From JOPF136 sp963773835 (GTDB taxonomy: Bacteria; Acidobacteriota; Terriglobia; Acidiferrales; UBA7541): 64,000 bases of DNA. The stretch spans positions 434,001 to 498,000 of the forward strand of contig CAVZCQ010000002.1 of NCBI GenBank assembly GCA_963773835.1, read 5' to 3'. The notes beneath the pieces are model-generated. The model saw only the letters and a list, made by a program, of their open reading frames with translations. It was not told where the DNA came from and searched no databases. Position numbers and translations under genes: made by a program. Shown here piece after piece: positions 16,450 to 25,912 of this stretch (position 1 is its first letter; each line of letters begins with the position of its first letter).

Positions 16450-19400
16450 ATGCGGCGATCTCACGTACTGGCGATTGTGCTTGGTTTCGCGCTCGTGCTT
16501 GGCTGCGTGGCTCCCGCCTCCGCCCAGGTTGCCGTCAGCGCCGCGCAATTGAGCGGCACGGTCCGCGATGAAAACGGAGGCGCCGTGGCCGGCGCCGCGG
16601 TTTCCATTCGCGATGTGGATACCAACCGCAGCTTCACCACCACCGCGGACGAGAGAGGCTTCTATGCCTTCGCCAATCTCGCGCCGGGACGGTATGAGCT
16701 GAAGGTGTCTTCCAAGGGCTTCGCCAACCACATCCAGAAGGGCGTCGTCCTCACCGTGGGCCAGTCCGCCACGAACGACGTGACGCTGAAGATCGCCGCA
16801 AAGGGCGAAGAGGTGGTGGTCACCACGGAAATTCCCACCATCGAGCCGACAAAGACCGAGATCAGCCAGGTGATCCAAACCCACCAGATCGACTCGCTGC
16901 CCATCAGCGGCCGCCTGTTCACCGACTTCGCCCTCCTCACCCCCAGCGTGGCCACCAGCCGCACCTCTCTCGGAACCACGTTCACCGACTATGAGACCAC
17001 CCAGATCTCTTTTGGCGGCCAGCGCTCCTTCAACAATCAGGTGACCGTGGACGGCGCCGACTACACCAACATGCTCACCGGGGTGCAGCGCGCCACGCCG
17101 CCGCAGGAATCCGTGCAAGAGTTCCGCGTGGTGAACAACAGCTTCGGCGCCGAATACGGCCGCGCTCTCGGCGGGATCGTCAACATCGTCACCAAATCCG
17201 GGACGAACGACTTCCACGGCTCGCTCTACGAATACTTCCAGAACCAAGCCACGGACGCGCGCTCGCTGCTGCAACCCCGGGCCACGGCCACCACCCCGGC
17301 CGCTCCGGACGTCCTCCGGCAAAACCAGTACGGAGCCACCCTCGGCGGGCCCATTCAGAAGGACAAGGTTTTTTTCTTCATGAACTACGACGGCAAGCGC
17401 CAGGCCAATTCCCCGATCTATGCCCCCAGCCTGTTCAATAACATCGTCGCGCTCGATGCCACCAAGGCCTATTTGGGACTCTCGCCCGAGGGCTGCTTTT
17501 TGCCCCTGGCCAAATGCACCGGCACACCGCTGGGCTACTTGAACTCGGTCCGGAAAACCAGCGACAACGACTATGGCTTTGCACGGCTCGATTACCAGGT
17601 CAATAAAACCAACCAGGTGAGCATCCGCTACAACGTCGAGGATGGCCGCGACCTGGGCGAGTTGATCGGACAGACGGAAGACGGCGGCGGCGTGGGAACA
17701 CCGAGCGGCGCGCGCAATCTGTTCGTCCGCGACCAGTCGCTTACAGGCACGCTGACCACCCAGATCAAACCCACCCTGATCAACACCTTTCTCGCTCAAT
17801 ACGCCCGCCGCCACTATAACTTCCCGGGCGCGACGGGCGAGCCCGACCTGAGCGTGGTGAACGATCTGGAGTTCGGACACAACTTCGGCACCTTCGACCA
17901 GATTTACGAAAGCCGGGCGGAGATCTCCGATGCGCTCGCCTGGGTGAAGGGGAAGCACATCGCAAAGTTCGGATTCGATGGAAACTACATCTGGGACCAC
18001 AACAACTACCCCGGGTTCGAGCCGGAACGCATCCTCTTTACCGATCAGAATTGCGTGGTCGGCTTTGCGAACCACGTGCAGAGCATCCTGGCCTTTCCGG
18101 CGGCGGGGACTCCACTGCCTCAGATCGGGAACGGCCAGGCGCCCTGTCCCTTGCCTCCGCAAGCCGATGGTGTGCAGTTCCTCTATTGGGGCGTCACGCT
18201 CCCACGCACGGGCTTCACCAATGGCTATATTCCTCTGCCAGCCACGGGCGGCGGATTCGGAAGCGGCTGGCCCAACGCGTTTCCAACAAACATGTTCCAC
18301 AACTTTGACTACAACCTGAATCACGGCTATTGGGGCTTCTTTGCGCAGGACCAGTGGCGGGTAACACCGAAGTTGACGTTGAACTACGGGTTGCGCTGGG
18401 ATTTTGAATCGGGTCTGAACTCGGCGAGCAACTCCGACTACACCGCGTTCGCCCCGCGCGTCGGATTCGCCTACTCCCCCGACGGAAAGACCGTAATCCG
18501 CGCCGGCTTCGGCATGTTTTTTGACCGCAACAATCAGACTTTCTACTTCGTCACCGGAAACCAGAAGACCATCCCCGGCTACCTCTGCAATCCCCCGAGC
18601 GCGGATCCGGCTTGCGCTGCCAACGGTTTTATGAACGGGGTGGTCGCTCCTCAGGTCCAGAGGGGCGCGGCGGGCGGTGGTTGGCAACTCAACGCCCTTC
18701 CTGGATACCCGGGCACTCCCGCATTGCCGTGTCCTCCTCTGCCTGCGCCCTTCTGCAATGATCCCGCAGCAATGAACACCACGAACGTGACCGCCTTGAC
18801 TGCATTCGGAATTCTTGCGGATATGCCCTACAACCCGGTGAGTTTGTCCGGTCCATGTGTCGAAGGCCCCGGGGGGCCGGCCGGGGCCTGCGGCGTGGGC
18901 GCCGGCGGAATCCAGAGAAACGGACGTCTGCCCTACGCCGAGCAGGCCAGCATGGAGATCAGCCACCAGTTCGGCGGAGGTTTCACGCTCAACGTCGGCT
19001 ATCTTTTCGTCAGCGCCCACAAGCTGGTGCGTGGAAACAACCTGAACTTCCCGTGTCCGCAGGGCACGAGCAAACCAGGCAATCCCTCGTATGCCCAGGG
19101 ATGGCTGAATCCCGATGGCACCCAGAGCAATTGCTCGGGCACACCCACGCTCTTCGCGCCGCTGGGGTTGGGACCCTGGTTCGCCACGCTGGCCAATCCC
19201 GGCGGATTCGAGCTTGGCCCGCCCCCCAGCACGGTTGGGCAGGCTTCGCTATTTGCTGGCCTGCTGGACTTCAACAACAACGTGGTGAACGCGGCCTATC
19301 ACGGCCTCACGGTCACCGCGCTGGAGCGGCTGGGCCGCATCTTCAACCTCACGGCGAACTACACGTTCTCGCACTCAATCGACAACGGAAACTTCACCAC

Positions 19401-20115
19401 GTTCATCAACCTGCCGGTGAACCAGTTCAATTACCAAGCCGAGCGCGCCAACTCGAACCAGGATGTGCGCCACCACTTTGTGGCCAATTTCACCGCAACC
19501 GGGCCGGATTCGAACTTCCTGCGTCAGTTTACGTTCAGCAGCATCATTACGCTGCAATCCGGCCGCCCATTCACGCTCTTCGCGGGGGAGAACGTGTTCG
19601 GGGACCTCGCCGGCCTGAGCACGGATCGCGTGGGAGGCGCTCCCGTTCACGGGCAGTGCACCACCGTGGCGAACTGCAACGAGGTGATCGGCAGGAATAC
19701 CTATATCGGCGATCCGCTGTACGCCTGGGACCTGCGCCTGGGGCGGTACTTCAAGATCACGGAAAAAGTGAAGCTGGATCTGGCCGTGGATGCGTTCAAC
19801 TTCCTCAACCGGGCCAATGTGGACGAAGTCACTTCCGTTTACGGTTCGCCGGTATTCTGCGGCGCCACGCCGGCGATTCCAAGGCACTACAACGACGCCC
19901 TTACAAAGGCAATCCGGGCTGGAAACGTGTCCTGCGCCTCGCAGGTTGCTGCGACGATCGGACCCGGACCAATGCTCAACTTCCCGGGTGGCGCTTTCAT
20001 TGCGAACGGGCTGCTTCCCGTCCCGGTTCCCAATACCCCGAACTCCAATTTCGGATTGCCGCGCACGGCGATGAACCCGAGGCAGTTCCAATTCTCGGCG
20101 AAGTTTTCGTTCTAA
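16450..20115 (+). CDS. Oar-like TonB-dependent receptor with carboxypeptidase-regulatory-like domain
   Basis: A very large outer-membrane protein, 1221 residues. Order: signal peptide ending PASAQV, a regulatory-like domain (LSGTVRDENGGAVAGAAVSI, about 30-115), a plug with QISFGGQRSFNNQVTVDGAD and EYGRALGGIVNIVTKSGTND, then a long barrel containing FFAQDQWRVTPKLTLNYGLRW and FNLTANYTFSHSIDNG, ending in a C-terminal Phe (QFQFSAKFSF) as outer-membrane barrels do. AAGGGGTGATCC precedes the ATG. Acidobacteriota carry many paralogues of this type, thought to import plant polysaccharide fragments; the ligand here is unknown. Confidence 0.9.
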   Translation: MRRSHVLAIVLGFALVLGCVAPASAQVAVSAAQLSGTVRDENGGAVAGAAVSIRDVDTNRSFTTTADERGFYAFANLAPGRYELKVSSKGFANHIQKGVVLTVGQSATNDVTLKIAAKGEEVVVTTEIPTIEPTKTEISQVIQTHQIDSLPISGRLFTDFALLTPSVATSRTSLGTTFTDYETTQISFGGQRSFNNQVTVDGADYTNMLTGVQRATPPQESVQEFRVVNNSFGAEYGRALGGIVNIVTKSGTNDFHGSLYEYFQNQATDARSLLQPRATATTPAAPDVLRQNQYGATLGGPIQKDKVFFFMNYDGKRQANSPIYAPSLFNNIVALDATKAYLGLSPEGCFLPLAKCTGTPLGYLNSVRKTSDNDYGFARLDYQVNKTNQVSIRYNVEDGRDLGELIGQTEDGGGVGTPSGARNLFVRDQSLTGTLTTQIKPTLINTFLAQYARRHYNFPGATGEPDLSVVNDLEFGHNFGTFDQIYESRAEISDALAWVKGKHIAKFGFDGNYIWDHNNYPGFEPERILFTDQNCVVGFANHVQSILAFPAAGTPLPQIGNGQAPCPLPPQADGVQFLYWGVTLPRTGFTNGYIPLPATGGGFGSGWPNAFPTNMFHNFDYNLNHGYWGFFAQDQWRVTPKLTLNYGLRWDFESGLNSASNSDYTAFAPRVGFAYSPDGKTVIRAGFGMFFDRNNQTFYFVTGNQKTIPGYLCNPPSADPACAANGFMNGVVAPQVQRGAAGGGWQLNALPGYPGTPALPCPPLPAPFCNDPAAMNTTNVTALTAFGILADMPYNPVSLSGPCVEGPGGPAGACGVGAGGIQRNGRLPYAEQASMEISHQFGGGFTLNVGYLFVSAHKLVRGNNLNFPCPQGTSKPGNPSYAQGWLNPDGTQSNCSGTPTLFAPLGLGPWFATLANPGGFELGPPPSTVGQASLFAGLLDFNNNVVNAAYHGLTVTALERLGRIFNLTANYTFSHSIDNGNFTTFINLPVNQFNYQAERANSNQDVRHHFVANFTATGPDSNFLRQFTFSSIITLQSGRPFTLFAGENVFGDLAGLSTDRVGGAPVHGQCTTVANCNEVIGRNTYIGDPLYAWDLRLGRYFKITEKVKLDLAVDAFNFLNRANVDEVTSVYGSPVFCGATPAIPRHYNDALTKAIRAGNVSCASQVAATIGPGPMLNFPGGAFIANGLLPVPVPNTPNSNFGLPRTAMNPRQFQFSAKFSF

Positions 20116-20142
20116 TTAGAAGGCTGCTCGCCGAAGCGCGAG

Positions 20143-20160
20143 CGGCCGGATTTCCGGCCG
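20143..20160 (+). terminator. GC-rich hairpin after the large TonB receptor gene
   Basis: CGGCCGGA and TCCGGCCG pair perfectly across a two-base loop, 28 bases after the stop. No U-run follows, so intrinsic termination is uncertain; it may only protect the mRNA end. Confidence 0.4.
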
Positions 20161-20228
20161 AAGGACATCTATGCGTTCCCGTCTGCGGGACCGCAACGCA
20201 GTGAGGCGTGCTTCAGTTTCGTGCCCCG

Positions 20229-21560
20229 ATGAATCCTGACGAATACCTCGATCCCGAAATTGAAACGATGAGCCCCGCCACGGTGCGGGCGCTCCAGCAA
20301 CAGAAGCTGGCGAAACAGCTCGACTATGTCTTCGCCCGCTCCCCGTTCTACCAGGACAAAATGAAGGCGGCAGGAATCCGCCGGGAGCACCTGCGCACGC
20401 TGGCGGACCTGGACCGCGTGCCGCTCACCACCAAGGAAGAGCTGAGGGAGAGCCAGCGCGCCGCGCCGCCGCTCGGGCGGCACGCCTGCGCCGACATGGC
20501 CAGCGTCATCCGTATCCAAGCCTCCACCGGCACAACCGGCCGGCCGAGCCTGGTGGGAATCACCCGGCAGGATTCCGAGGGCTGGACGCGCGTGACCGCG
20601 CGTTCCTTCTACACCCAGGGCGTGCGGCCCACGGACATCGTGATGCACGGCGCGAGCCTCACGCTGTTTGCCGGCGGGCTGCCCGTCAAAGACGCCATCG
20701 AGCGCATCGGCGCCACATTCGTGCCCGTGGGCACCGGCGCTTCCGAAAAGCTCGTGATGATCGCCAGGACGCTCCATGCCAACGTCCTGCACTCCACGCC
20801 GTCCTACGCCATCTACCTGGCCGACCACGTCCGCCGGGTGGAGAAGATGGATCCCCGCGAGCTGGGCATCGAGAAAATCGTGTGCGGCGCCGAGCCGGGC
20901 GGCGGCATTCCGTCCGTGCGCGCCAAAATCCAGGAGTCCTGGAGCGCTCGCGTGACGGAAGGCCTCGGCAATGCCGACATGATTCCGATCATTTTTGCCG
21001 AATGCCGCAAGCAGTGCGGTATGCATTACAACGGCCAGGAATACGTCTGCGTGGAGATCATCGATCCCGAAAGCGAACAGGTGCTGCCCATCGAAGAGGG
21101 CGTCTCCGGCGAGCTGGTTTACACCAGCTTGGAACGCGAATGCGTCCCCCTGGTGCGCTTCCGTACCCGCGACCGCGTCACCGTCCTGGGCACTTCCTGC
21201 GAATGCGGCCGCACCGGATTCAAGCTGCGTTGCGTGGGCCGCACGGACGACATGCTGATCGTACTCGGCGTCAACGTCTTCCCTTCCGCCGTCCGCGACG
21301 TGGTGTCCAGTTTCCGGCCGCGCACCACCGGCGAGGTACAAATCCTGCTCGAGGAGCCCGGTCCCGGGGTGAGGCCGCCTCTGAAAATCGTCGCCGAATT
21401 CGGTGACGGCGACGACCCGCCCAGCGGCCTGCAGGCCGAAATCGAACATAAAATCAAAGCCATCCTCACCGTCTCCTCCTCCGTGCAGCTCGTGCCTCCC
21501 GGCACGCTGCCGCGGTTCGAAATGAAAGGGCAACTGGTGAAAAGGCTCTACGAAAGCTAG
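20229..21560 (+). CDS. Phenylacetate-CoA ligase family (PaaK-like) AMP-forming ligase
   Basis: A 443-residue adenylate-forming ligase. The N-terminal LAKQLDYVFARSPFYQDKM, the ATP loop RIQASTGTTGRPSLVGIT (about 95-112), YTSLERECVPLVRFRTRD and the C-terminal GRTDDMLIVLGVNVFPSAV are hallmarks of PaaK and related aryl-CoA ligases. ATG 20229 is chosen over an upstream GTG because homologous sequence begins there. It heads a run of six same-strand genes ending at 26586. Conserved family members activate phenylacetate, benzoate or related aryl acids; which one cannot be told. Confidence 0.85.
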   Translation: MNPDEYLDPEIETMSPATVRALQQQKLAKQLDYVFARSPFYQDKMKAAGIRREHLRTLADLDRVPLTTKEELRESQRAAPPLGRHACADMASVIRIQASTGTTGRPSLVGITRQDSEGWTRVTARSFYTQGVRPTDIVMHGASLTLFAGGLPVKDAIERIGATFVPVGTGASEKLVMIARTLHANVLHSTPSYAIYLADHVRRVEKMDPRELGIEKIVCGAEPGGGIPSVRAKIQESWSARVTEGLGNADMIPIIFAECRKQCGMHYNGQEYVCVEIIDPESEQVLPIEEGVSGELVYTSLERECVPLVRFRTRDRVTVLGTSCECGRTGFKLRCVGRTDDMLIVLGVNVFPSAVRDVVSSFRPRTTGEVQILLEEPGPGVRPPLKIVAEFGDGDDPPSGLQAEIEHKIKAILTVSSSVQLVPPGTLPRFEMKGQLVKRLYES

Positions 21561-21580
21561 CCTGTCGGGACTGCCGCTCC

Positions 21581-22261
21581 ATGCCGAAACTCGAAGCGAA
21601 ACCCGAACCGCTCGACGTGGATTTCCAATCGTCCGCCGTGGTCGTCGTGGACATGCAGAATGCCTTCGCCTCGCGAGGCGGCATGCTGGACCTCGCCGGC
21701 GTGGAAATTTCCGGCGCCGCGCGGGTCGTCGCCGCAATCCGCGCCCTACTCGTGGCGGCGCGTCCGGCGGGGCTGCCCGTCGTGTACCTGCAAATGGGCT
21801 ACAAGCCCGACCTCTCGAACGCCGGCGGGCCCGGCTCTCCCAATCCGCGAAAAGAGCTGGCCATGTGCCTGATGGGCAGGCGCGAGGAATGGAAAGGGAA
21901 GCTGCTCACCGAAGGTACCTGGGACTTCGCGCTGGTGGACGCACTCGCGCCGCAGCCGGGCGACCTCGTCATCGTCAAAACGCGCTACAGCGGTTTCGCC
22001 GGGACCCCGCTCGACGCCCAGCTTCGCGCCCGCGGCATCCGCACGCTGTTTTTCACCGGCATCGCCACAAACGTGTGCGTCGAATCCACTCTCCGCGACG
22101 CCTATTTCCTCGAATACTGGCCTGTGTTAGTGGCCGATTGCACGCTGCAGGCCGGCCCGCCCAGCCTCCAGGAGGCCACGATGTACAATGTGGAGTCGTT
22201 TTTCGGCTGGACCGTCACGTCCGGCACCCTGTCGGCGCACCTGGGCGCGGCGATGAAGTAG
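21581..22261 (+). CDS. RutB-like isochorismatase-family amidohydrolase
   Basis: A 226-residue cysteine hydrolase. The triad falls at Asp24 (VVVVDMQNAF), Lys133 (VIVKTRYSGF) and Cys166 (ATNVCVEST), the same numbering I recall for E. coli RutB, and long segments such as LDLAGVEISGAARVV, AGGPGSPN and RYSGF.GTPLD also match RutB. RutB splits ureidoacrylate in pyrimidine breakdown, but no other rut gene is present and the neighbours are aromatic-acid genes. Either a RutB relative has been recruited to an amide or carbamate step here, or it is an orphan. Confidence 0.8.
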   Translation: MPKLEAKPEPLDVDFQSSAVVVVDMQNAFASRGGMLDLAGVEISGAARVVAAIRALLVAARPAGLPVVYLQMGYKPDLSNAGGPGSPNPRKELAMCLMGRREEWKGKLLTEGTWDFALVDALAPQPGDLVIVKTRYSGFAGTPLDAQLRARGIRTLFFTGIATNVCVESTLRDAYFLEYWPVLVADCTLQAGPPSLQEATMYNVESFFGWTVTSGTLSAHLGAAMK

Positions 22262-22298
22262 CGGCGCGGTCGAAACCGGGACGCCGTACGGCACCTCG

Positions 22299-24227
22299 AT
22301 GAGCGAACCAGCAAACGTGCAATCCACGAATCCCGCGCACGGCGCGGTCGCCCGTCCGGAGGCAAAATCGCACGCGCCATCCGGCCGCGTGCGCCAGGCG
22401 CGCATGCGCACCTCAGGCGCCACCGTCGAGCGCCGGGCCGATGGGGTCATGTTCGTCCGGCCCGACGAAGCCCTGGAACCCTATCCCCGCGTGCTGACCG
22501 ATCGCGTGGCGCACTGGGCCGCTCTCGATCCTGGCCGCGCCTGCGCTGCCAAACGTGATGCGCGCGGCGAGTGGCGCCGCCTCACCTACGGCCAGGTTTT
22601 CGCCTCTATCCGGTGCCTCGCACAGGCGCTGCTCGATCGCGGCCTCTCCGCCGAACGGCCTGTGGCCATCCTTTCCGAGAACGACCTGGAACATCTCCTG
22701 CTGATGCTCGCCGGGCAGCACGCCGGAATTCCCACTGCCAGTCTTTCGCCCGTCTATTCGCTGGTCTCCACGGATCTGGCGAAGCTGCGCCACTCGCTCG
22801 CGCTGCTCACGCCCGGGCTGGTGGTCGCCGCGAGCGGCCAGCGTTTCGCGCGCGCCATCGAAACCGTGATTCCGACGGAAACGGAAGTGGTGGTGACGCA
22901 CTCGCCGGTGGAAGGCCGGCGCTGCACGCTCCTGGCAGAGTTGCTGGCGACTACCGCGACGAGCGCGGTGGAGGAAGCCCACTCCCGCATCGATCCGGGC
23001 AGTCCGGCGAAATTCCTGTTCACTTCCGGCTCCACGGACCGGCCCAAAGCGGTTATCAACACCCACCGCATGCTCTGCAGCAACCAGCAGATGATCTGCC
23101 AGGTGTTCCGGTTCCTCCAGGACGAGCCGCCCGTGCTGGTGGATTGGATGCCGTGGAATCACACGTTCGGCGGCAATCACGATATCGGCGTGGCGCTCTA
23201 CAACGGCGGGACGTTCTATATCGACGACGGCAAAGCTGGGACGCCTTCGTTCACGGAATCCATCCGCAACCTTCGCGAGATTCCCACCACCGTGTATTTC
23301 GGAGTCCCGCGCGCCTACGAGGATCTGCTGACCCCGCTGCGTACCGACGCGAAATTGCGCGAAACGTTTTTCGCCCGCCTGCTCCTGCTCTTCTACGCCG
23401 CGGCCGGGATGTCCCAGCACATTTGGGATGCCTATCGCGCGCTCGCGGAGGAAACCTGCGGCGAACGCATCATCATGGCCACCGGACTGGGCGCCACGGA
23501 AACCGCGCCCATGGCCATCCAGACCACCTGGGAGACCGACCACGCCGGCATCATCGGGATTCCCGTCCCCGGCGTGGAGCTGAAGCTCGCCCCGCGCGAG
23601 AACAAACTCGAAGCGCGTGTCCGCGGGCCCAACGTCACTCCCGGCTACTGGCGCCAGCCCGAACTCACCGCGCGCGCGTTCGACGAAGACGGCTTCTACA
23701 AATTCGGCGACGCCATCAAATTCATCGATCCGGCCGACGTCAACAAAGGCTTTCTCTTCGATGGCCGGTTCGCCGAGGATTTCAAGATGTCCAGCGGCAC
23801 CTGGGTGAGCGTGGGACCTTTGCGCGCGCGCGTGATGGCCCATTTCGCACCGCTGGTACGCGACGTGGTGATCGCCGGCCACGACCGGGACGAAATCACC
23901 ATGATGATTTTCGCGAATCCGGACGCATGCCGCTCGCTCTGCCCGGGGCTGGAGGCCGGATGTCCTCCGGAGCGCGTGCTGCGGCACGAGGCGGTGCGCG
24001 GGCGGTTCCGCGCTCTGCTGCGCGGGTTTGCGCTCACCGCCACGGGCAGCTCGAACCGCGTGGTCCGCGCCCTACTGCTCGAAGAGCCGCCCTCGCTCGA
24101 CGCAGGAGAGATCACGGACAAAGGCTCGATCAACCAGCGTAATGTGCTCGATCACCGCGCCGCGCTCGTCGAATCGCTCTACAGTGCGGAGCCCGGCCCG
24201 GCGATCCTGCGCCTCGATTCGGAGTGA
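22299..24227 (+). CDS. Feruloyl-CoA-synthase-like AMP-dependent ligase
   Basis: A 642-residue adenylate-forming enzyme closest in look to feruloyl-CoA synthases (VINTHRMLCSNQQM, DWMPWNHTFGGNHDIG, GLGATETAP, GVELKLAP). It would activate hydroxycinnamates such as ferulate. The phosphate-binding loop reads LFTSGSTDRPKAV, with Asp where the family has Gly (TSGSTGxPK), which may weaken ATP binding. The C-terminal lid lacks the usual catalytic-Lys motif in an obvious form, as in other Fcs proteins. No hydratase-aldolase or vanillin dehydrogenase gene is adjacent. Confidence 0.78.
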   Translation: MSEPANVQSTNPAHGAVARPEAKSHAPSGRVRQARMRTSGATVERRADGVMFVRPDEALEPYPRVLTDRVAHWAALDPGRACAAKRDARGEWRRLTYGQVFASIRCLAQALLDRGLSAERPVAILSENDLEHLLLMLAGQHAGIPTASLSPVYSLVSTDLAKLRHSLALLTPGLVVAASGQRFARAIETVIPTETEVVVTHSPVEGRRCTLLAELLATTATSAVEEAHSRIDPGSPAKFLFTSGSTDRPKAVINTHRMLCSNQQMICQVFRFLQDEPPVLVDWMPWNHTFGGNHDIGVALYNGGTFYIDDGKAGTPSFTESIRNLREIPTTVYFGVPRAYEDLLTPLRTDAKLRETFFARLLLLFYAAAGMSQHIWDAYRALAEETCGERIIMATGLGATETAPMAIQTTWETDHAGIIGIPVPGVELKLAPRENKLEARVRGPNVTPGYWRQPELTARAFDEDGFYKFGDAIKFIDPADVNKGFLFDGRFAEDFKMSSGTWVSVGPLRARVMAHFAPLVRDVVIAGHDRDEITMMIFANPDACRSLCPGLEAGCPPERVLRHEAVRGRFRALLRGFALTATGSSNRVVRALLLEEPPSLDAGEITDKGSINQRNVLDHRAALVESLYSAEPGPAILRLDSE

Positions 24228-24234
24228 ACCGGAT

Positions 24235-25164
24235 ATGACCAGCCACGCCCCCGACGCCGCCTCCGCCACCGTCAGCGATGCCGCCTGGAAAGCACTCGAA
24301 GGCGCATACGATCTCCAGGTCCACGTCGCGCCCGACGTCATCGAACGCCGCATCGACGATATCGATCTGGCGCGCGAATTTCTCTCCCGCGGCCTCCGCG
24401 GCTTCGTCCTGAAATCCCACTACTTCCCCACCGCCGAGCGCGCAAAAGTCGTCTCAAAGGCAGTGCCCGGCATCGCCGCATACGGCGCCGTCACGCTGAA
24501 TCATGCCGTCGGCGGCCTCAATCCCGTCGCCGTCGAGCTCGCCGGGCGTTCCGGGGCGAAAATCGTCTGGATGCCCACCGTGGACGCAGCCAATGAGACC
24601 GCCGGCCGCGTGGATGGCCCCAATGTAAAGCTGCCGTTCTGGGCCAAAATCCAGCGCGAACTCGCGGCCACCGGCATCGCCCCTCCGCCGCTTTCCGTCC
24701 TCGACGCCGCGGGCGAACTCACCGCCGCCACGCGCCGCTCGATGGAGCTGATTGCAAAGCACGACATGATTCTCGCCACCGGCCACCTGGGCCGCGCGGA
24801 AATCTTCGCGCTCGTGCGCGCCGCGCGTCCCATGAACGTGCGCAAAGTCGTGGTCACGCACGCCGAGTTCCCCTCCCAAAACCTCTCCGCGGATGAGCAG
24901 TGCGAGCTGGCCGCGATGGGCGCGTTCATCGAGCACTGTTTCACCACCATGCACACGGGAAAAGCCCCGTGGGAAGCCGCATTCGAAAGCATCCGCCGCG
25001 CCGGCCCCGAGCGCTGCCTGCTCTCCACCGACCTCGGTCAGTCCATCAATCCCCCGGTTGCGGAGGGATTCGCCATGTTCGCCCAGCGCCTGCTCGACGC
25101 CGGTTTCAGCGCAGCTGAAATCCGCCGCATGGCAGTAGAAAACCCCGCTGCGCTCGTCGGTTGA
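24235..25164 (+). CDS. DUF6282-like metal-dependent hydrolase (amidohydrolase-type)
   Basis: A 309-residue barrel protein. LQVHVAPD (about residue 26), LKSHYFP, ATGHLG and VTHAEFPSQNLS supply His/Asp metal ligands in the pattern of amidohydrolase-like DUF6282 proteins. ATG 24235 lies seven bases after the ligase stop. Its position immediately before GalB and the CHA aldolase suggests a step in the same lower pathway, such as lactone hydrolysis (2-pyrone-4,6-dicarboxylate) or isomerisation feeding oxalomesaconate. That is inference; no member with known activity guides the call. Confidence 0.6.
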   Translation: MTSHAPDAASATVSDAAWKALEGAYDLQVHVAPDVIERRIDDIDLAREFLSRGLRGFVLKSHYFPTAERAKVVSKAVPGIAAYGAVTLNHAVGGLNPVAVELAGRSGAKIVWMPTVDAANETAGRVDGPNVKLPFWAKIQRELAATGIAPPPLSVLDAAGELTAATRRSMELIAKHDMILATGHLGRAEIFALVRAARPMNVRKVVVTHAEFPSQNLSADEQCELAAMGAFIEHCFTTMHTGKAPWEAAFESIRRAGPERCLLSTDLGQSINPPVAEGFAMFAQRLLDAGFSAAEIRRMAVENPAALVG

Positions 25165-25186
25165 CGCATCACCCAGGGAGCCGCCC

Positions 25187-25912
25187 ATGGACACTCAGAA
25201 AAAAACGATTCTCGTCATCAGCGCACACGCCGCCGATTTCGTCTGGCGCGCCGGAGGCGCCATCGCGCTCTACTCCTCCCGCGGCTGCCGCGTGCGCATT
25301 CTGTGTCTCTCCTACGGCGAGCGCGGCGAATCCGAGCGGCTGTGGAAGATGCCTGGGATGACCCTCGAGCGCGTCAAACAGATGCGCCAGGACGAATCGG
25401 AGAAGGCCGCCGCCATCCTCGGCGCGGAAATCCGATTCTTCGACGCCGGCGATTATCCCCTGCGGCTCTCCGACTATCTGGCCGATGAAATGGTGGCGGA
25501 ATTTCGCAGTTGCCAGCCGGAAATTGTGCTCACGCATTCTTCCTCCGATCCCTATAACCTGGACCACGTGGACGCCTGCCACATCACGCTGCGCACCCGC
25601 ATCTACGCCCAGGCCGCGGGCTATCCTGCGGAGGGGAAAAAGCTCGGCGCTCCCCCCGTGTTTGCTTTCGAGCCCCACCAGCCCGAGCAGTGCGATTTCA
25701 AACCGGAAGTCCTGCTCGACATTACCCCCGTCTTCGAACGCAAACGCCAGGCCATGGAAGCCATGGAGGCGCAGGAGCATCTCTGGGAGTACTACACGGA
25801 TCTCGCACGGCGCCGCGGCGTTCAGGCCGTGCGCAATTCCGGAAAGTCGGGAATTAAATTCGCGGAGGCCTACCAGCGGTTCTACCCGCAGGTAACGGAA
25901 GAGCTGTCATGA
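25187..25912 (+). CDS. galB: 4-oxalomesaconate hydratase (PIG-L/LmbE fold)
   Basis: Adds water to 4-oxalomesaconate, giving 4-carboxy-4-hydroxy-2-oxoadipate, in gallate or protocatechuate meta-cleavage. The 241 residues follow Pseudomonas GalB as I remember it: ISAHAADFVWRAGGAIAL in place of the deacetylase AHPDD motif, YGERGESERLW, FFDAGDYPL, FAFEPHQPEQCDFKPEVLLD and AQEHLWEYYTDLA. The changed first motif separates it from ordinary PIG-L deacetylases. Its stop overlaps the CHA aldolase start by four bases (ATGA), so substrate is passed to the next enzyme in the operon. Confidence 0.85.
   Translation: MDTQKKTILVISAHAADFVWRAGGAIALYSSRGCRVRILCLSYGERGESERLWKMPGMTLERVKQMRQDESEKAAAILGAEIRFFDAGDYPLRLSDYLADEMVAEFRSCQPEIVLTHSSSDPYNLDHVDACHITLRTRIYAQAAGYPAEGKKLGAPPVFAFEPHQPEQCDFKPEVLLDITPVFERKRQAMEAMEAQEHLWEYYTDLARRRGVQAVRNSGKSGIKFAEAYQRFYPQVTEELS

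Noticed and set aside
16426..19020. An 864-codon open frame on the minus strand opposite the large TonB receptor
   Set aside because: It is a GC-bias mirror frame: its translation is low-complexity Gly/Val/Glu without any domain, while the + strand protein has clear receptor motifs throughout.
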